A stretch of 64,000 nucleotides of DNA from Pseudomonas sp. CFBP 13711. Lineage in GTDB: Bacteria; Pseudomonadota; Gammaproteobacteria; Pseudomonadales; Pseudomonadaceae. How positions within the stretch are numbered: position 1 is the first letter of the stretch; each line of letters opens with the position of its first letter. The stretch lies in assembly GCF_014842265.1 (NCBI RefSeq), contig NZ_JACYVI010000009.1, forward strand, positions 101,619-165,618, in the 5' to 3' direction. The notes beneath the pieces were generated by a model. It searched no databases and was not told the DNA's origin. It was given only the letters and a program-made list of their open reading frames with translations. Both the position numbers and the translations under genes were made by a program. Shown in pieces: positions 45,101 through 55,035 of this stretch.

Positions 45101-48100
45101 GCCGCTTTGCATCTCCTGGTCCAGCGTCGATTCGACGTAGAACCAGTCTGGCGCAACGTAGGCCACCAAGCGCTTGCGCGCCTGGTCGTCGTCGACCACC
45201 GTCACGACACTTTGCTTGACCAATGGGTCCTGGTCCAAAAAGGTTTCAATTTCACCCAGTTCAATGCGGCAACCGCGTATTTTCACTTGGTTATCGATGC
45301 GGCCCAGGTATTCGAGCAGCCCATCCGGCGTCCAGCGGGCCAGATCACCAGTGCGATACATCGGGGTGCCGCAGTCAGGTGCAAACGGATCGGCGACGAA
45401 CGCGCGTTGCGTGACCTCAACATCATTAAGATAGCCGCCGCCCACCGCGATACCGGCAACACACAGCTGGCCCACCGCGCCAGGTGCGCACAGCCGGTCG
45501 GAGTCGTCCAGCACATAAAGACGCACATTGGCGATGGGCCTGCCGATGGCGATACACGCCAGCTCCTGTGCAGGCGCCTGTGTCATCAAGTGATGGGTGA
45601 CATCATCGGAGCATTCCGTGGGGCCATAGGCGTTGAGCAAGGCGATATGCGGAAACAGCGCAAACCAACGCCTGCAGAGCATCACCGGCAAAGCCTCGCC
45701 GGTCGACAGCATGATCCGCAAGCTGGAGAAACAAGGCGTGTCTCGACGTTGCGCCAAACCCACCAGCAGCTCCAGGAACGAGGGCACACTCTCCAGTACT
45801 GTGATTTGACCGGTCTCGCACGCCTGCAAGAGTAATCCGGGGTCACGCACGGTTTCATCATCGAGAATGTGCACCGCCCCGCCCACCATCAGCGGCGCTA
45901 TGTACTGCCAGATGGAAATATCGAAGGTTTGAGGGGCGGTTTGTGCCAGGCGATCTTGAGCGCCGAGTTCAAGGTCCGCAATCTTCGCGCCTAGGTGATT
46001 GATCATGCCTTCGTGCAGAACAATGGCGCCCTTGGGCGCGCCGGTGGAGCCGGACGTAAATAGGACGTAAGCCGGTTCGCGCTGCAGCCCCTGCGCCAAT
46101 GGCAATGATTCGCCTTGAATCAGGCAGTGTTCGAGCACCAGTTGGCGCCCCTTCCAGTCCAACGCTTCGTTGTGCTGCTGTAAGGCCTCACTGGTCAGCA
46201 GCACCTTGACCTGGGATTTGTCCAAGACTTGGACTGAACGGCTCGCAGGGTGGTCCGGGTCGATCGGTAGATACACGGCGCCCAGTTGCCACAACGCCAA
46301 CATTGCCACGGCCAGTGAGGCGTCGCGTTGAAGGCACGTCGCCACCAGCGAACCGCGCTCGACGCCCTGCCGGGCCAACCCGCATGCCAGGGCGTCGACG
46401 CGTTCGCTCAGCTGCCGGTAGGTAAAGGTTCCCTCCTGCCCTGAGAGGGCGATCGCCCTCGGGGTTCGCTCAGCCCAGGTGCGCAGCATCTGGCTGGGCG
46501 ACTGAAGACCGAAATCCACGCCGAAACTGCCAAGCCCGGCTTCCAGCACCTGACGATCAGCTGAGGTTATCAGTTGGGTATCTTGCAGCACGGTATCCGG
46601 CGACCGCAGGGCCTGCTCCAGGAAAACTTCAATCGCCGTCAGTACCTGCTCGATGCTCTCGCGCCGTTGCAGACGATCATTGAAAATCGCCTCTATCAGC
46701 AAACCGTCGACGTTGCGCGTGGCGTTTATTTCCAGGTCGACACGGGATATCCCGATGTCCAACGGGATTCTTTTCAGGGCCGGCCCGGCGCCACCCAACT
46801 GGCTGTAGTCCATGGGCTCCTGATAGGTAAAGGCCACCTGAAATAGCGGGTTGCGGCTCAAGTCTCGCGTGGGTGAAAGCTCATCTACCAGCTCATTGAA
46901 CGGCAAGTCGCTGTGGTCCAATGCGTCCAGGATGGTCGAACGCTCTGTATTGACCAGTTCGCGAAAGCTCTGCGCGCCAGTCAGTCGAGTTCGCACCACC
47001 ATCTGGTTGACGAACAATCCCACAGCCCCCGCACTGGCCACCGAAAAACGGTTGGCCACGTCGGTGCCCAGAACGATGTCTCGACGGTTAGTGATGCGCC
47101 CCAGAACAGCGCTGACCGCCGCCATCAAGACCATGTAACTGCTGACGCCTTCGGCCGCCGCAAAGGCATCAAGCTTGGCAAGCAAGGCACTAGGCATAAC
47201 GCGGTTGGCCGTGGCCCCGTGAAAGGTTTCGGCCTTGGACCGGGCGAAGTCTAGTGGCAACTCCAACGGAGCTGGCAGGTCATCCAACTGCCGTGTCCAA
47301 TAGTCGATCAATACGGCGCGCCGCTCAGCGGTCAACTGCCGACGCTCGGTATCTATGTGCTCGCGAAAGCTTGCCGTTACTGCCGGCAGGGATTGCCCGG
47401 CGCCACTGAGAAGGACAGAAAACTCATTGAGCATGACCGACAGGGACCAGCCATCACAGACAATGTGATGCACCGTGATCAGCAAGTAATGTTGGTTGTC
47501 TTCCAATTGCAACAAACGCGCACGCAGCAACGGGCCATGCTCCAAGTCGAAAGGCAGGCGCGCTTGCTCGCGGGCGCTAGCCAGGGCTGCGTCAATACGC
47601 TCACTGTGGGGCACGTTCCTGAGGTCTTGCACCGAAAAGTCCAGCGCCATCTGCGTGTTGAACTTGGCCTGCACCCGCCCATTGTGTTCCTCAAATGTCA
47701 TGCGCAACGCGTCATGCCGGGCGCTGATCTGCGCCAACGCAGCGCTGACCCTGGCGCCATCCAGCTCGCCCGTCACACTGAGCAGCATCGAGTCGTTGTA
47801 GGCAGCCTGGCCCGGTAAAATCCTCTCCACCAGCCACAAGCGTTCCTGGGACACACTCACCGCTGAGCGCTCAGCCACAGGCATCGGTTCTAGAGGGCCT
47901 GCAGCTTCCACCGAATCGGCGTCCAGCGCGGCAAACAATGCGCCGAAGGTCGGGTTTTCAAATACCGTTCGTACTGAAACCTTGGCCCCAAGTTGTTGGC
48001 TCAGACGGCTGGCCATCACCATCGCCCGCAGCGAGTTGCCGCCGCTGGCGAAAAATTCACTGTGTTCATCAGCCACAGGTGTCAGCAGCGTCTGCTCCCA

Positions 48101-51100
48101 AACCTGGGCCATCGCCTGCCAGCGGGGTGAGCGCACCGTCGGTGTAAGCGCTTCGGTGCGATCCGCCACGGGCGCAGGGGCATGATGGTGTTCACGGGCG
48201 ATGGCAATCAAGGCGGCATTGTCGAGTTTGCCATTCGGGTTTTTCGGCAGTGCGCCGATGCCAAGGGCCAGTGGTTGCATTGCGCTGGTGAGGGTTTTCT
48301 GCAGATGGCCGCGTATTTTTGCGGTGTCAACTTCCACGCCCGGATATAGGGTGGCCAGGGCCGCAATCGAGCCATCGCTGTCAATCGCACAGGCAGCATC
48401 GGCGACGCCTTGAACTGCACGGATCTGTTCTTCGATTTCAGCCAATTCAATGCGCTGGCCGCCGATTTTCACTTGGCGATCCTTACGCCCCAAAAATTCC
48501 AGTTGCCCGGCAGCGTCAAAGCGCCCCATATCGCCAGTACGGTAAAGCCTGGTCGGCGCTTCGCCAGGCGTCAGGGTTAGCGAACAGAACGCCGTGCGGG
48601 TTTCCGCTTCCCGGCGCCAGTAACCCTCTGCCAGGCCCGTGCCGCTGATGCAGATTTCACCCGCCTGACCTCCACTCACCTGCTGGTTGTTGGCATCCAG
48701 CACATGAACGACGCCGTTGCCCAACGCCGACCCAATCCGTACAGGCCCGGCCGCGATGCGCCACGCCGTGGACCAAATGGTGGTTTCAGTCGGGCCATAG
48801 ACATTGAATAGCCTGGCGCGCGTGACTTGCAGTAACTCATCGGCGACGTGCTGGGGCAATGACTCGCCCCCCACCAGCAGGGTGTCGAGTGCCGCAATAG
48901 CACTGCGGCTGCGACTATCGGTGAGCAACTCGCGTACCGCCGTGGGTGTGCATTGCAGGTGAGTCACGCCATGGCGGGCACACAAGCCTGCGACAGAGTT
49001 GTCCTGCGCTGTCATGGAGCCGCCCGGTAATTGGCGACGCACCTCATCCAGCTGGTCAAGGCTCTGCAGAACTTGTTCGCTGCCGACACCGAAGTCAATC
49101 AAGCACGCGAATTCGTTCACGCCAATGCTCATCAATGCACGCGCCCGTTCGACGCAGTCCTGCACGCCGCCGATCAGGCTGGCACTATGCATATAGCGCT
49201 CAAGCCCCCGGTCTGCGAGGTAATTGAGGTCGTCATCGAGCCCGTCACTTGCCGTCTGGCCAAACACGGATCGTGCCAGATCCACGGAGGACATCAGGTA
49301 ACGCTTGAGCGGCTCGCGAGCGACCGCTTCCGCTTCAGCCCGCGTCGCCGCCACAAACGTATGCAGCATCAGGCTGACTGTGCCGTCTGAGCCTGCACCG
49401 AGGCGATAGCGTTGAATATTGTTCTGCAAGGTGGCCACGTCCTGGGCCAACAGGTGGGTCAGTACATTGGTGCCGCTTTTCCCGGCAGTCTCGAACGTCT
49501 CGACTGCACTCGACGCCGACAGCCACAACGGTATACCGGCCTGAATGGGCTGGGGAAAGGTGCAGATGTGCTGCTCGCCTGCGCCACGGTCCACGGTTAC
49601 CGCCTGCCCTGTCCATAACTCACGCAAGATGTTGATCGCCTCCAGCGTCAACTCGCGACGGTGCGAGAAGTTCTGCGGCCCGCCGTGTGCCAGCAGAAAG
49701 TCGTTCCGGTCCCAGCCGGTGGCGATGGCGATCCCGGCCCGGCCGCCTGAAAGGACATCCACCATCGCCCAGTCTTCAGCGACGCGCACAGGGTCATGAA
49801 GGGGAAGCACCAGCGAGCCGGCTCTGATTTTCAGGCGCTCAGTGACCACCGCCAAGGCCGCACCGGTGATAGCGGGGTTTGGAAATGGGCCGCCAAAAGG
49901 ATGGAAGTGACGCTCGGGGGTCCAGATCGCGTGGAAGCCCAGTTTGTCGGCTCGACGTGCAGCGTCCAGCATCAACTCATAGGCTTGGCGCCCGGGTTGG
50001 CTGGCAAAGAAAAACAGACTGAACTTCACGTCCGGCTCGGCATTCGCGCCAGGGGACGCCAGCACTTTCTGTGAGCCTTCATAGACCACGATGGTCCCTG
50101 CGCAGACCAGCGGGTACAGCAACTCCAGCAGAGAGATATCAAACCCAGCCGATGTAAGGGAAAGCCACACGGCGCCCTCGGCACCGCTCAGGCGTTGAGT
50201 CATGGCTTCGAACAGACTCGCCAGGGCTTTATGCGACACCAGAACGCCTTTGGGGCTGCCGGTCGAGCCCGAGGTGTAAAGCAAGTAGGCAGCGCTCTCG
50301 CGCTGCGGCGCCACCGTCGACACCCGCGTATTGGTTATTGGCGCCAGCAGGTCATCCAAGGTCATGCAAGGCCAACCCGATGCTGCTGCAAGATCATCGG
50401 TGATGATTAGCCCCGGCTGTGCATCGCGTAGGATGGCCTCGCGGCGCGCTGCCGGATGGGCAGCGTCTAGAGGGACATAGATTGCCCCCGCCGCGAGAAT
50501 CCCGACTAATGCTGCGATGTAACGCTCCGACCTCGGCGCAAGGATCGCCACGCGCCCGCCGGCCGATACCCGTTCAAGCACTCGTGCACTGGCACGCGCG
50601 GCGAGCACGCCGAGTTCGGCATAGCTCAGTGAGCGGTCGCCACAAACGACTGCACGTTGCTCAGGGACACGGTCGATGGTCTGTCGAATACGGCCGACGA
50701 CGGTCTGAGTGTCGGGCGGCGCTTCGCCAGGCTCAACCGCCACGGGCACCTCGGGTGACGCCTGCGGATCATCCACCAGGGCCGTGAGCGCCGCCGCATA
50801 GAGCGCCGCCAGCCGGGCGCGGTCTGTGCGGCTGAGCGCGTCACCTTTAATCGCCAACGTCAGCTTGATGCTGTCATCGAATGGGTCCACGGAGAAGTTG
50901 GCCACCAGCTTGAAGCTCGACGCTTCATGGGCCTTGAGGTCCAGCAGCTTGACGCCCAGGCTCCCAAGGTTGGAAGCAATGTGGTAGTGAGTGAAGTAAA
51001 ACAGAGTATCGGACAACCTGGCTTGCGCGTTGATGCCCTGTATTTCAGCCAGTGGCAGGCGGCGATGCGGCAATACCTCGCCCTCCGCCGCAAGTGCCAT

Positions 51101-54100
51101 ACGTGCCAGCGCGATCCAGGAGCTGGCCTCTACCCTGGCTCGCACCGGCACACTGTTGATAAACAGCCCGAGCAGTTTTTGCCCATCGGCGTGTTCCGGA
51201 CGCCCCGTCATCACCATCGACGTCAAGCAGTCCGCCTGGCCGCTCATCTCACTGAGCACCTTCAGGTGTACAGCGAACAGCAGGCTTTTGAGCGGGAGTG
51301 AATGGGCGGCGCTGATCCGGCGCAAAACCAGCGCCTGCTCGGCGGCAATGGCCACAGGAATGATCTGCACCCCGCGGCCCTCATCGGGCACACGTACGGT
51401 CTGGCCCAACAACCCCGAGGGCGCTTGCTGCAGATACCGTTGCCAGAAATCACGCGTAGAGGCGCTGGCAATGGCGCGTCGCTCAAGGACGATGTAATCG
51501 GCATAGCGGATCGCAGGTACCGGCGGCAGTGCCTGCTTGTCGAGCAACGCCCGATACAAACCAAATAACTCCATCAACAAGCTCACGTCGCTCCAGCCGT
51601 CAATGATGGCGTGGTGAAAGCTCATGGTCAGTTGAACACTGTCCGGCCCAAGGCTCGCCAAGCGCAAGCGCACCAGCGGTAACGCACCAATGTCGAAGGA
51701 ACGGGCCTTTTCTTCCTCGAACGTGCTGGCGATACACGCCTGTTGCGCCGCCTCATCAAGGGTTTCAAGGGACACAATATCGAGCAAGTCCTGACCCTGC
51801 TTGTGCACCAGTTGCAGGGGCTCGCTGTAGCTGGCGAGGTTGAAGGTGGTGCGCAACGCTTCATGCCGAGTGACCAGCAAGCGTGCCGCTTCCTGCAGCA
51901 CGTCGAGGTCTGGCGAAAACTGCAGCCGGTAACTGAATACATCCAGGTAGACGGCGTTGCTACGCTCAAGCTCGTAATGAAAAATCATCGCGGCCTGGAG
52001 CTGGCTGACCGGATAGGCATCCACAATATCCGGCGGCAATGCCTGTTTATCCTGAATCTGCAGCAGGGCAAAGGCCTCGATACCGGCCGTCGCAGCGCCG
52101 GTTGCCCGCGCGACGGCGGCCAAGGCCCTGATGCTGCGGTGTTCGAAGATATCAGCTACGGTCAAATGAATGCCTTCGCGTGCTGCCGCGCCAACAATAG
52201 CGATTGAGCGGATGGAGTCTGCGCCGCGGTCGAAAACATCGTCGGTCACACCCATCGTACCGTCGCCCAGCACCTGTGTGACGATCGCCAGCAACGCCTG
52301 TTCCAATGCAGAGGCGGCAGGCTCGGGAGTAACACTTGGCAGCACGGTCATCTGGCTGGCCTGGAGGGTCAGCAGGCTACGGTTGATTTTGCCATTCTCG
52401 GTCACCGGCAGTGCCGCCAGCACCGCAATACGCGCCGGCACCAAGGCGGCGGGCAGCAGATTGCGAACATACTCACGCAGTGCCTGAGGTTCGAGCGCGA
52501 TCACACCGTCGACGCTGACAAACGCGATGAGAGTTTCGCCACCATCCGTGTCGCCGGCCTTGACGACGGCCGCCGATTTGACGCCTGCCGCCGACTCCAG
52601 GCAACGCTCGATCTCTCCGGGCTCGATACGAATGCCGTTGAGCTTGAGTTGATCATCCAGCCGGCCAAGGTAGTCCAGCGTCCCATCGAAGCGCATTCGC
52701 CCCCTGTCGCCGGTTCGGTATAGCCTTCCCGGGGCTTCGGGCGTGGCGACAAAGCGCTGAGCGGACTCTTCCTCACGGCCTCGATAACCGCGGCCGACGC
52801 CCCGGCCGGTCACGCAAATTTCGCCGATGGCACCCACCGGCAGCGCTCGGCACTGGCAATCGCGCACGCTCAATTGCACATTGTCGATGGCCCCGCCGAT
52901 CGGCGCGGGTGTGCCTTCGGGCCAGGGGCCGTTGATCTGTGCCCAGGCACAGCCGACCACTGTTTCTGTGGGCCCATATTCATTAAATACTTGAGCCGGG
53001 CGTGGGCCTTGCAGCCAGGGTTCAATCACCGGAAAGGGCAGCGCCTCGCCGCCCACCACCAATACCCTGACGGCACCGGACAGTGACTCGCCCGACAGCA
53101 AGGTATTGAGCAGGCGCAGATAGGACGGCGTAGCTTTGAGCAAAGTGATGTCCGCGCGTCGCAGCAGCGCACACACCTGCTCCACCTCCGCGCCTGCGCC
53201 GTGGCCGGCTTCGCTTTCGTCCACCAGCAATAATCGCTGCCCCACCACCAACGGCCCCAGCAACGCCGTGAGCGTCAGGTCAAAGGTCACCGGCGATTGC
53301 ACGATCGCCCCGCGGCCTTCTGCCAAGGCGTAATGCCGTGCGGCATACTGCAGATAGTTGGATAAGCCGCCATGTGTCAGCTCCACTGGTTTAGGCAGGC
53401 CGCTGGAACCGGATGTATGCAGGATGTAGGCAATGTCTTCGGGGCCCACTGGGGCACGCTCGAAGGGTTGATCATCAGCGCCGATCGTCTCGATGTCGAT
53501 CCACTCGCAGCTGGCATCCGGCGGGCTGATCATGCTGTGGGCTCTGCCCAGCGCCACGGTCGCCCCCGCCCCTGCCAGTAACGCGCCCAGGCGTACTGTG
53601 GGCGTTGAAGGCGCGATGGGCATGAACACGGCCGCGCATTTGAGCACGCCCAAAATGGCCGCAACACACTCAATACTGCGAGGGAGTACCACGGCCACCA
53701 CCTCTCCTGGCCCGACTCCACGCTGTTTAAGCGAATTGGCGATACGCCGTGCGTGCAGGTCCAGCGCTTGGTAAGTCACCAGTGCCTGGGTGCCGACACG
53801 CTCAATGGCCACCGCCTGCGGCTGGTGCGCGACGACGTCCTCAAACAGGTTCAGGAAGGGACATTCCCACCCTTCTGCACGCGGGCCACGAGATGTCAAC
53901 GCAGCGCTCTGCGGCGGTGTCAATGGCAGAACATCAATCGGGGAGTCAGGGGCTTGCAAAGTCGCCTCAAGCGCACTCACAAACGCCAGCCGCAGCGCGG
54001 CAGCCGTCACGCTGTCGACCACCTTGGGATCGTGATACAGATGAACCTGCAAGTAGCTGCCCATGCGGTGGCAGGTCAGTGCCACGGGCACTGCGCCGGG

Positions 54101-55033
54101 CATCCACTCAATCTCCAGCAGTGTCAGGGGGCCCATCGTAGTCTGTGGTGTATCGCTCCAGGCAAAACCTGCATCCGCCAACCTCGGCACCGCGAAGGGT
54201 GATGGGGGCGTGCTCCCTTGCAAGGCATTCACCAAGGCGGAAATGCGCATTGACGGGTCGAGCCGCATTGCAACCGGCACCGCCACACGGTAGGCACCGA
54301 CACCAGCGTGGTCCCCGACCGTGGCCCGAATGGAGTCGCAGGCATCTATCGCCGGCGCGGCGTCGACGCGAAAGCGCGCCAGGACCGCACAGAACACGGC
54401 CAGGCACACCGTGCGGTCGACGCGCGCCACATCGAGGCTAGCTGGCAAGGCGACCGAATCTTGTGGAGCACGGGTCCATGCGCTAGTTTGGGCAAGAGTC
54501 TGCAGGGGCGACGGGTACTGACTGTCAAGCCAGCCCGCCACTTCGCTATAGTCAAGTCGCGTGACCGATGGCAGGCCCTGCAATTGGTCGGCGAGTTCTC
54601 GGATCAGCAGTACCCAGCTCTCCGGATCGACCAACGCTGCACGGTGGCGCAAAGCGACCAACGTCGGGCCGTTGGCAGTCGGTACAAACACACCATCGCC
54701 CAGCCAGTCGTCGTTGACCGACGGCCCCTCCAACAAAGCGTTGGTGACAGCCGCGCGGGCACACGCCCCGTCGGCCGCCTCGGCCAACACGCGAATCATT
54801 GGGGCGGCGGGCCTTACCAGCTCTGTCAGCGGATAACGCCGAGACGCTAGCACGACAAGGCGGCTATGCAACGCTTCGTGACGCTGCCAGACAGTGCTGA
54901 GTGCAGCGCCCAACGCGTCGAGCGTCACACTTACGTCGACTTCGAATCGACACACACTGATGCGCGGCCCGGCACTGTTATCGCCCGACCATTCGAAAAC
55001 CTGGTGAGGAGCGGCGACTGTATGCTCGTGCAT
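42179..55033 (-). CDS. Three-module NRPS: C-like-A-PCP / C-A(LLM)-PCP / C-A(MT)-PCP-E
   Basis: This is a 4,284-residue peptide synthetase; start ATG 55033 behind AAGGAG, 2 nt after the previous stop. Domain order (approximate residues): degenerate C-like 5-375 with HRAALVD instead of HHxxxDG; A1 390-890; PCP1 (S940); C2 1005-1430 (HHAIIDG); A2 1445-2290 split by a luciferase-like monooxygenase (LLM) at 1665-1995 inserted between motifs A4 and A5; PCP2 (S2334); C3 2385-2820 (HHIVCDG); A3 2840-3750 carrying a methyltransferase (VLEIGCGTG at about 3378) between A8 and A10; PCP3 (GGDS, S3789); epimerase 3840-4270 (HHLIIDG). Hand-read codes: A1 DLTKVGEVGK (Asn-like), A2 DILQLGVIWK (Gly), A3 DIWELTADDK (diamino-acid-like). 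No thioesterase is present. Confidence 0.92.
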   Translation of the reverse strand: MHEHTVAAPHQVFEWSGDNSAGPRISVCRFEVDVSVTLDALGAALSTVWQRHEALHSRLVVLASRRYPLTELVRPAAPMIRVLAEAADGACARAAVTNALLEGPSVNDDWLGDGVFVPTANGPTLVALRHRAALVDPESWVLLIRELADQLQGLPSVTRLDYSEVAGWLDSQYPSPLQTLAQTSAWTRAPQDSVALPASLDVARVDRTVCLAVFCAVLARFRVDAAPAIDACDSIRATVGDHAGVGAYRVAVPVAMRLDPSMRISALVNALQGSTPPSPFAVPRLADAGFAWSDTPQTTMGPLTLLEIEWMPGAVPVALTCHRMGSYLQVHLYHDPKVVDSVTAAALRLAFVSALEATLQAPDSPIDVLPLTPPQSAALTSRGPRAEGWECPFLNLFEDVVAHQPQAVAIERVGTQALVTYQALDLHARRIANSLKQRGVGPGEVVAVVLPRSIECVAAILGVLKCAAVFMPIAPSTPTVRLGALLAGAGATVALGRAHSMISPPDASCEWIDIETIGADDQPFERAPVGPEDIAYILHTSGSSGLPKPVELTHGGLSNYLQYAARHYALAEGRGAIVQSPVTFDLTLTALLGPLVVGQRLLLVDESEAGHGAGAEVEQVCALLRRADITLLKATPSYLRLLNTLLSGESLSGAVRVLVVGGEALPFPVIEPWLQGPRPAQVFNEYGPTETVVGCAWAQINGPWPEGTPAPIGGAIDNVQLSVRDCQCRALPVGAIGEICVTGRGVGRGYRGREEESAQRFVATPEAPGRLYRTGDRGRMRFDGTLDYLGRLDDQLKLNGIRIEPGEIERCLESAAGVKSAAVVKAGDTDGGETLIAFVSVDGVIALEPQALREYVRNLLPAALVPARIAVLAALPVTENGKINRSLLTLQASQMTVLPSVTPEPAASALEQALLAIVTQVLGDGTMGVTDDVFDRGADSIRSIAIVGAAAREGIHLTVADIFEHRSIRALAAVARATGAATAGIEAFALLQIQDKQALPPDIVDAYPVSQLQAAMIFHYELERSNAVYLDVFSYRLQFSPDLDVLQEAARLLVTRHEALRTTFNLASYSEPLQLVHKQGQDLLDIVSLETLDEAAQQACIASTFEEEKARSFDIGALPLVRLRLASLGPDSVQLTMSFHHAIIDGWSDVSLLMELFGLYRALLDKQALPPVPAIRYADYIVLERRAIASASTRDFWQRYLQQAPSGLLGQTVRVPDEGRGVQIIPVAIAAEQALVLRRISAAHSLPLKSLLFAVHLKVLSEMSGQADCLTSMVMTGRPEHADGQKLLGLFINSVPVRARVEASSWIALARMALAAEGEVLPHRRLPLAEIQGINAQARLSDTLFYFTHYHIASNLGSLGVKLLDLKAHEASSFKLVANFSVDPFDDSIKLTLAIKGDALSRTDRARLAALYAAALTALVDDPQASPEVPVAVEPGEAPPDTQTVVGRIRQTIDRVPEQRAVVCGDRSLSYAELGVLAARASARVLERVSAGGRVAILAPRSERYIAALVGILAAGAIYVPLDAAHPAARREAILRDAQPGLIITDDLAAASGWPCMTLDDLLAPITNTRVSTVAPQRESAAYLLYTSGSTGSPKGVLVSHKALASLFEAMTQRLSGAEGAVWLSLTSAGFDISLLELLYPLVCAGTIVVYEGSQKVLASPGANAEPDVKFSLFFFASQPGRQAYELMLDAARRADKLGFHAIWTPERHFHPFGGPFPNPAITGAALAVVTERLKIRAGSLVLPLHDPVRVAEDWAMVDVLSGGRAGIAIATGWDRNDFLLAHGGPQNFSHRRELTLEAINILRELWTGQAVTVDRGAGEQHICTFPQPIQAGIPLWLSASSAVETFETAGKSGTNVLTHLLAQDVATLQNNIQRYRLGAGSDGTVSLMLHTFVAATRAEAEAVAREPLKRYLMSSVDLARSVFGQTASDGLDDDLNYLADRGLERYMHSASLIGGVQDCVERARALMSIGVNEFACLIDFGVGSEQVLQSLDQLDEVRRQLPGGSMTAQDNSVAGLCARHGVTHLQCTPTAVRELLTDSRSRSAIAALDTLLVGGESLPQHVADELLQVTRARLFNVYGPTETTIWSTAWRIAAGPVRIGSALGNGVVHVLDANNQQVSGGQAGEICISGTGLAEGYWRREAETRTAFCSLTLTPGEAPTRLYRTGDMGRFDAAGQLEFLGRKDRQVKIGGQRIELAEIEEQIRAVQGVADAACAIDSDGSIAALATLYPGVEVDTAKIRGHLQKTLTSAMQPLALGIGALPKNPNGKLDNAALIAIAREHHHAPAPVADRTEALTPTVRSPRWQAMAQVWEQTLLTPVADEHSEFFASGGNSLRAMVMASRLSQQLGAKVSVRTVFENPTFGALFAALDADSVEAAGPLEPMPVAERSAVSVSQERLWLVERILPGQAAYNDSMLLSVTGELDGARVSAALAQISARHDALRMTFEEHNGRVQAKFNTQMALDFSVQDLRNVPHSERIDAALASAREQARLPFDLEHGPLLRARLLQLEDNQHYLLITVHHIVCDGWSLSVMLNEFSVLLSGAGQSLPAVTASFREHIDTERRQLTAERRAVLIDYWTRQLDDLPAPLELPLDFARSKAETFHGATANRVMPSALLAKLDAFAAAEGVSSYMVLMAAVSAVLGRITNRRDIVLGTDVANRFSVASAGAVGLFVNQMVVRTRLTGAQSFRELVNTERSTILDALDHSDLPFNELVDELSPTRDLSRNPLFQVAFTYQEPMDYSQLGGAGPALKRIPLDIGISRVDLEINATRNVDGLLIEAIFNDRLQRRESIEQVLTAIEVFLEQALRSPDTVLQDTQLITSADRQVLEAGLGSFGVDFGLQSPSQMLRTWAERTPRAIALSGQEGTFTYRQLSERVDALACGLARQGVERGSLVATCLQRDASLAVAMLALWQLGAVYLPIDPDHPASRSVQVLDKSQVKVLLTSEALQQHNEALDWKGRQLVLEHCLIQGESLPLAQGLQREPAYVLFTSGSTGAPKGAIVLHEGMINHLGAKIADLELGAQDRLAQTAPQTFDISIWQYIAPLMVGGAVHILDDETVRDPGLLLQACETGQITVLESVPSFLELLVGLAQRRDTPCFSSLRIMLSTGEALPVMLCRRWFALFPHIALLNAYGPTECSDDVTHHLMTQAPAQELACIAIGRPIANVRLYVLDDSDRLCAPGAVGQLCVAGIAVGGGYLNDVEVTQRAFVADPFAPDCGTPMYRTGDLARWTPDGLLEYLGRIDNQVKIRGCRIELGEIETFLDQDPLVKQSVVTVVDDDQARKRLVAYVAPDWFYVESTLDQEMQSGRQQEWRSVYNYFYENEVAGEIQGPVDPTFDTTGWNDSFTGLAIPSVEMRDWLDQSLARMQAFKPKRVLEIGCGTGMVLFGLAGACQRYVGLDFSEPVVKRLGGLLATQRPDWQHVRLEHLAADELSQLDEGNFDLIVLNSVVQYLPGSAYLINVLREAMGKLAPKGQIYLGDLRSLELQEVFHTAIAANDAADYPLGQLRARASSAIAHDKELFLSSGFFARLLADDVLARRAPGLLTWLKSGFFENELTVYRFDAALTFNGEAALPAESLPWHALGGDTDALEQRLQYLGRSSLHITGVPNRRLDRDRQLAARIDCDTGAAPQAPALDVFAQMAARHGLVVQSRFIEGKPFLLDLLFQPVLASWPASVGRGPGANEPLRNRAMQPIMQRLRDRIGEHLPDFMVPHSITVLDHLPLTLNGKIDRKALPKPLFGGVDAPLHDTQPRTRAEEILSRVWQKVLGLPSVGLRDNFFSLGGDSILAIQIVSAATREGMLLSPKQVFQNQTIAELAAVATAVRNASEERAADGSCPLSPIQAEFLQRDLPRPQHWNQSILLGTDQVLDEHQVHSALDKVTQCHDALRLRFRRSADGSWQQHYVTGRTHFELRVLLAEETLAQVGAELNAGLSLEHGPLLRVALRTGAQPRLLLIAHHLIIDGVSWRILLDDLDRALANPQGWQPDARTASYRAWVERLIGLAESRALREDFSYWMEQARLGPAHPVAGAVTGAACATQVLGGPLSEALSSRLSQVGTGARIEEVLLTALVMALSQASGWSDVVLASETHGRDLFDDLDVSRSLGWFTTHFAVRLRLPRDGDAADALGAISGQLRRARSLAASYGILRTYDPDPELRASLAGQPAPELAFTYFGRTQDAGEGGRLWRTEGESGAVRAPANGSETALEVSAVFIGQRLSVFWTVELSRLDLEYVAGIQQAFPQALADVLKVEDVHGLDVTFAQNGVLAAALSELMDNTTQD

Positions 55034-55035
55034 GG

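Noticed and set aside
44843..45835. 330-codon plus-strand frame inside the NRPS
   Set aside because: Antisense shadow of the A3 adenylation and methyltransferase region.
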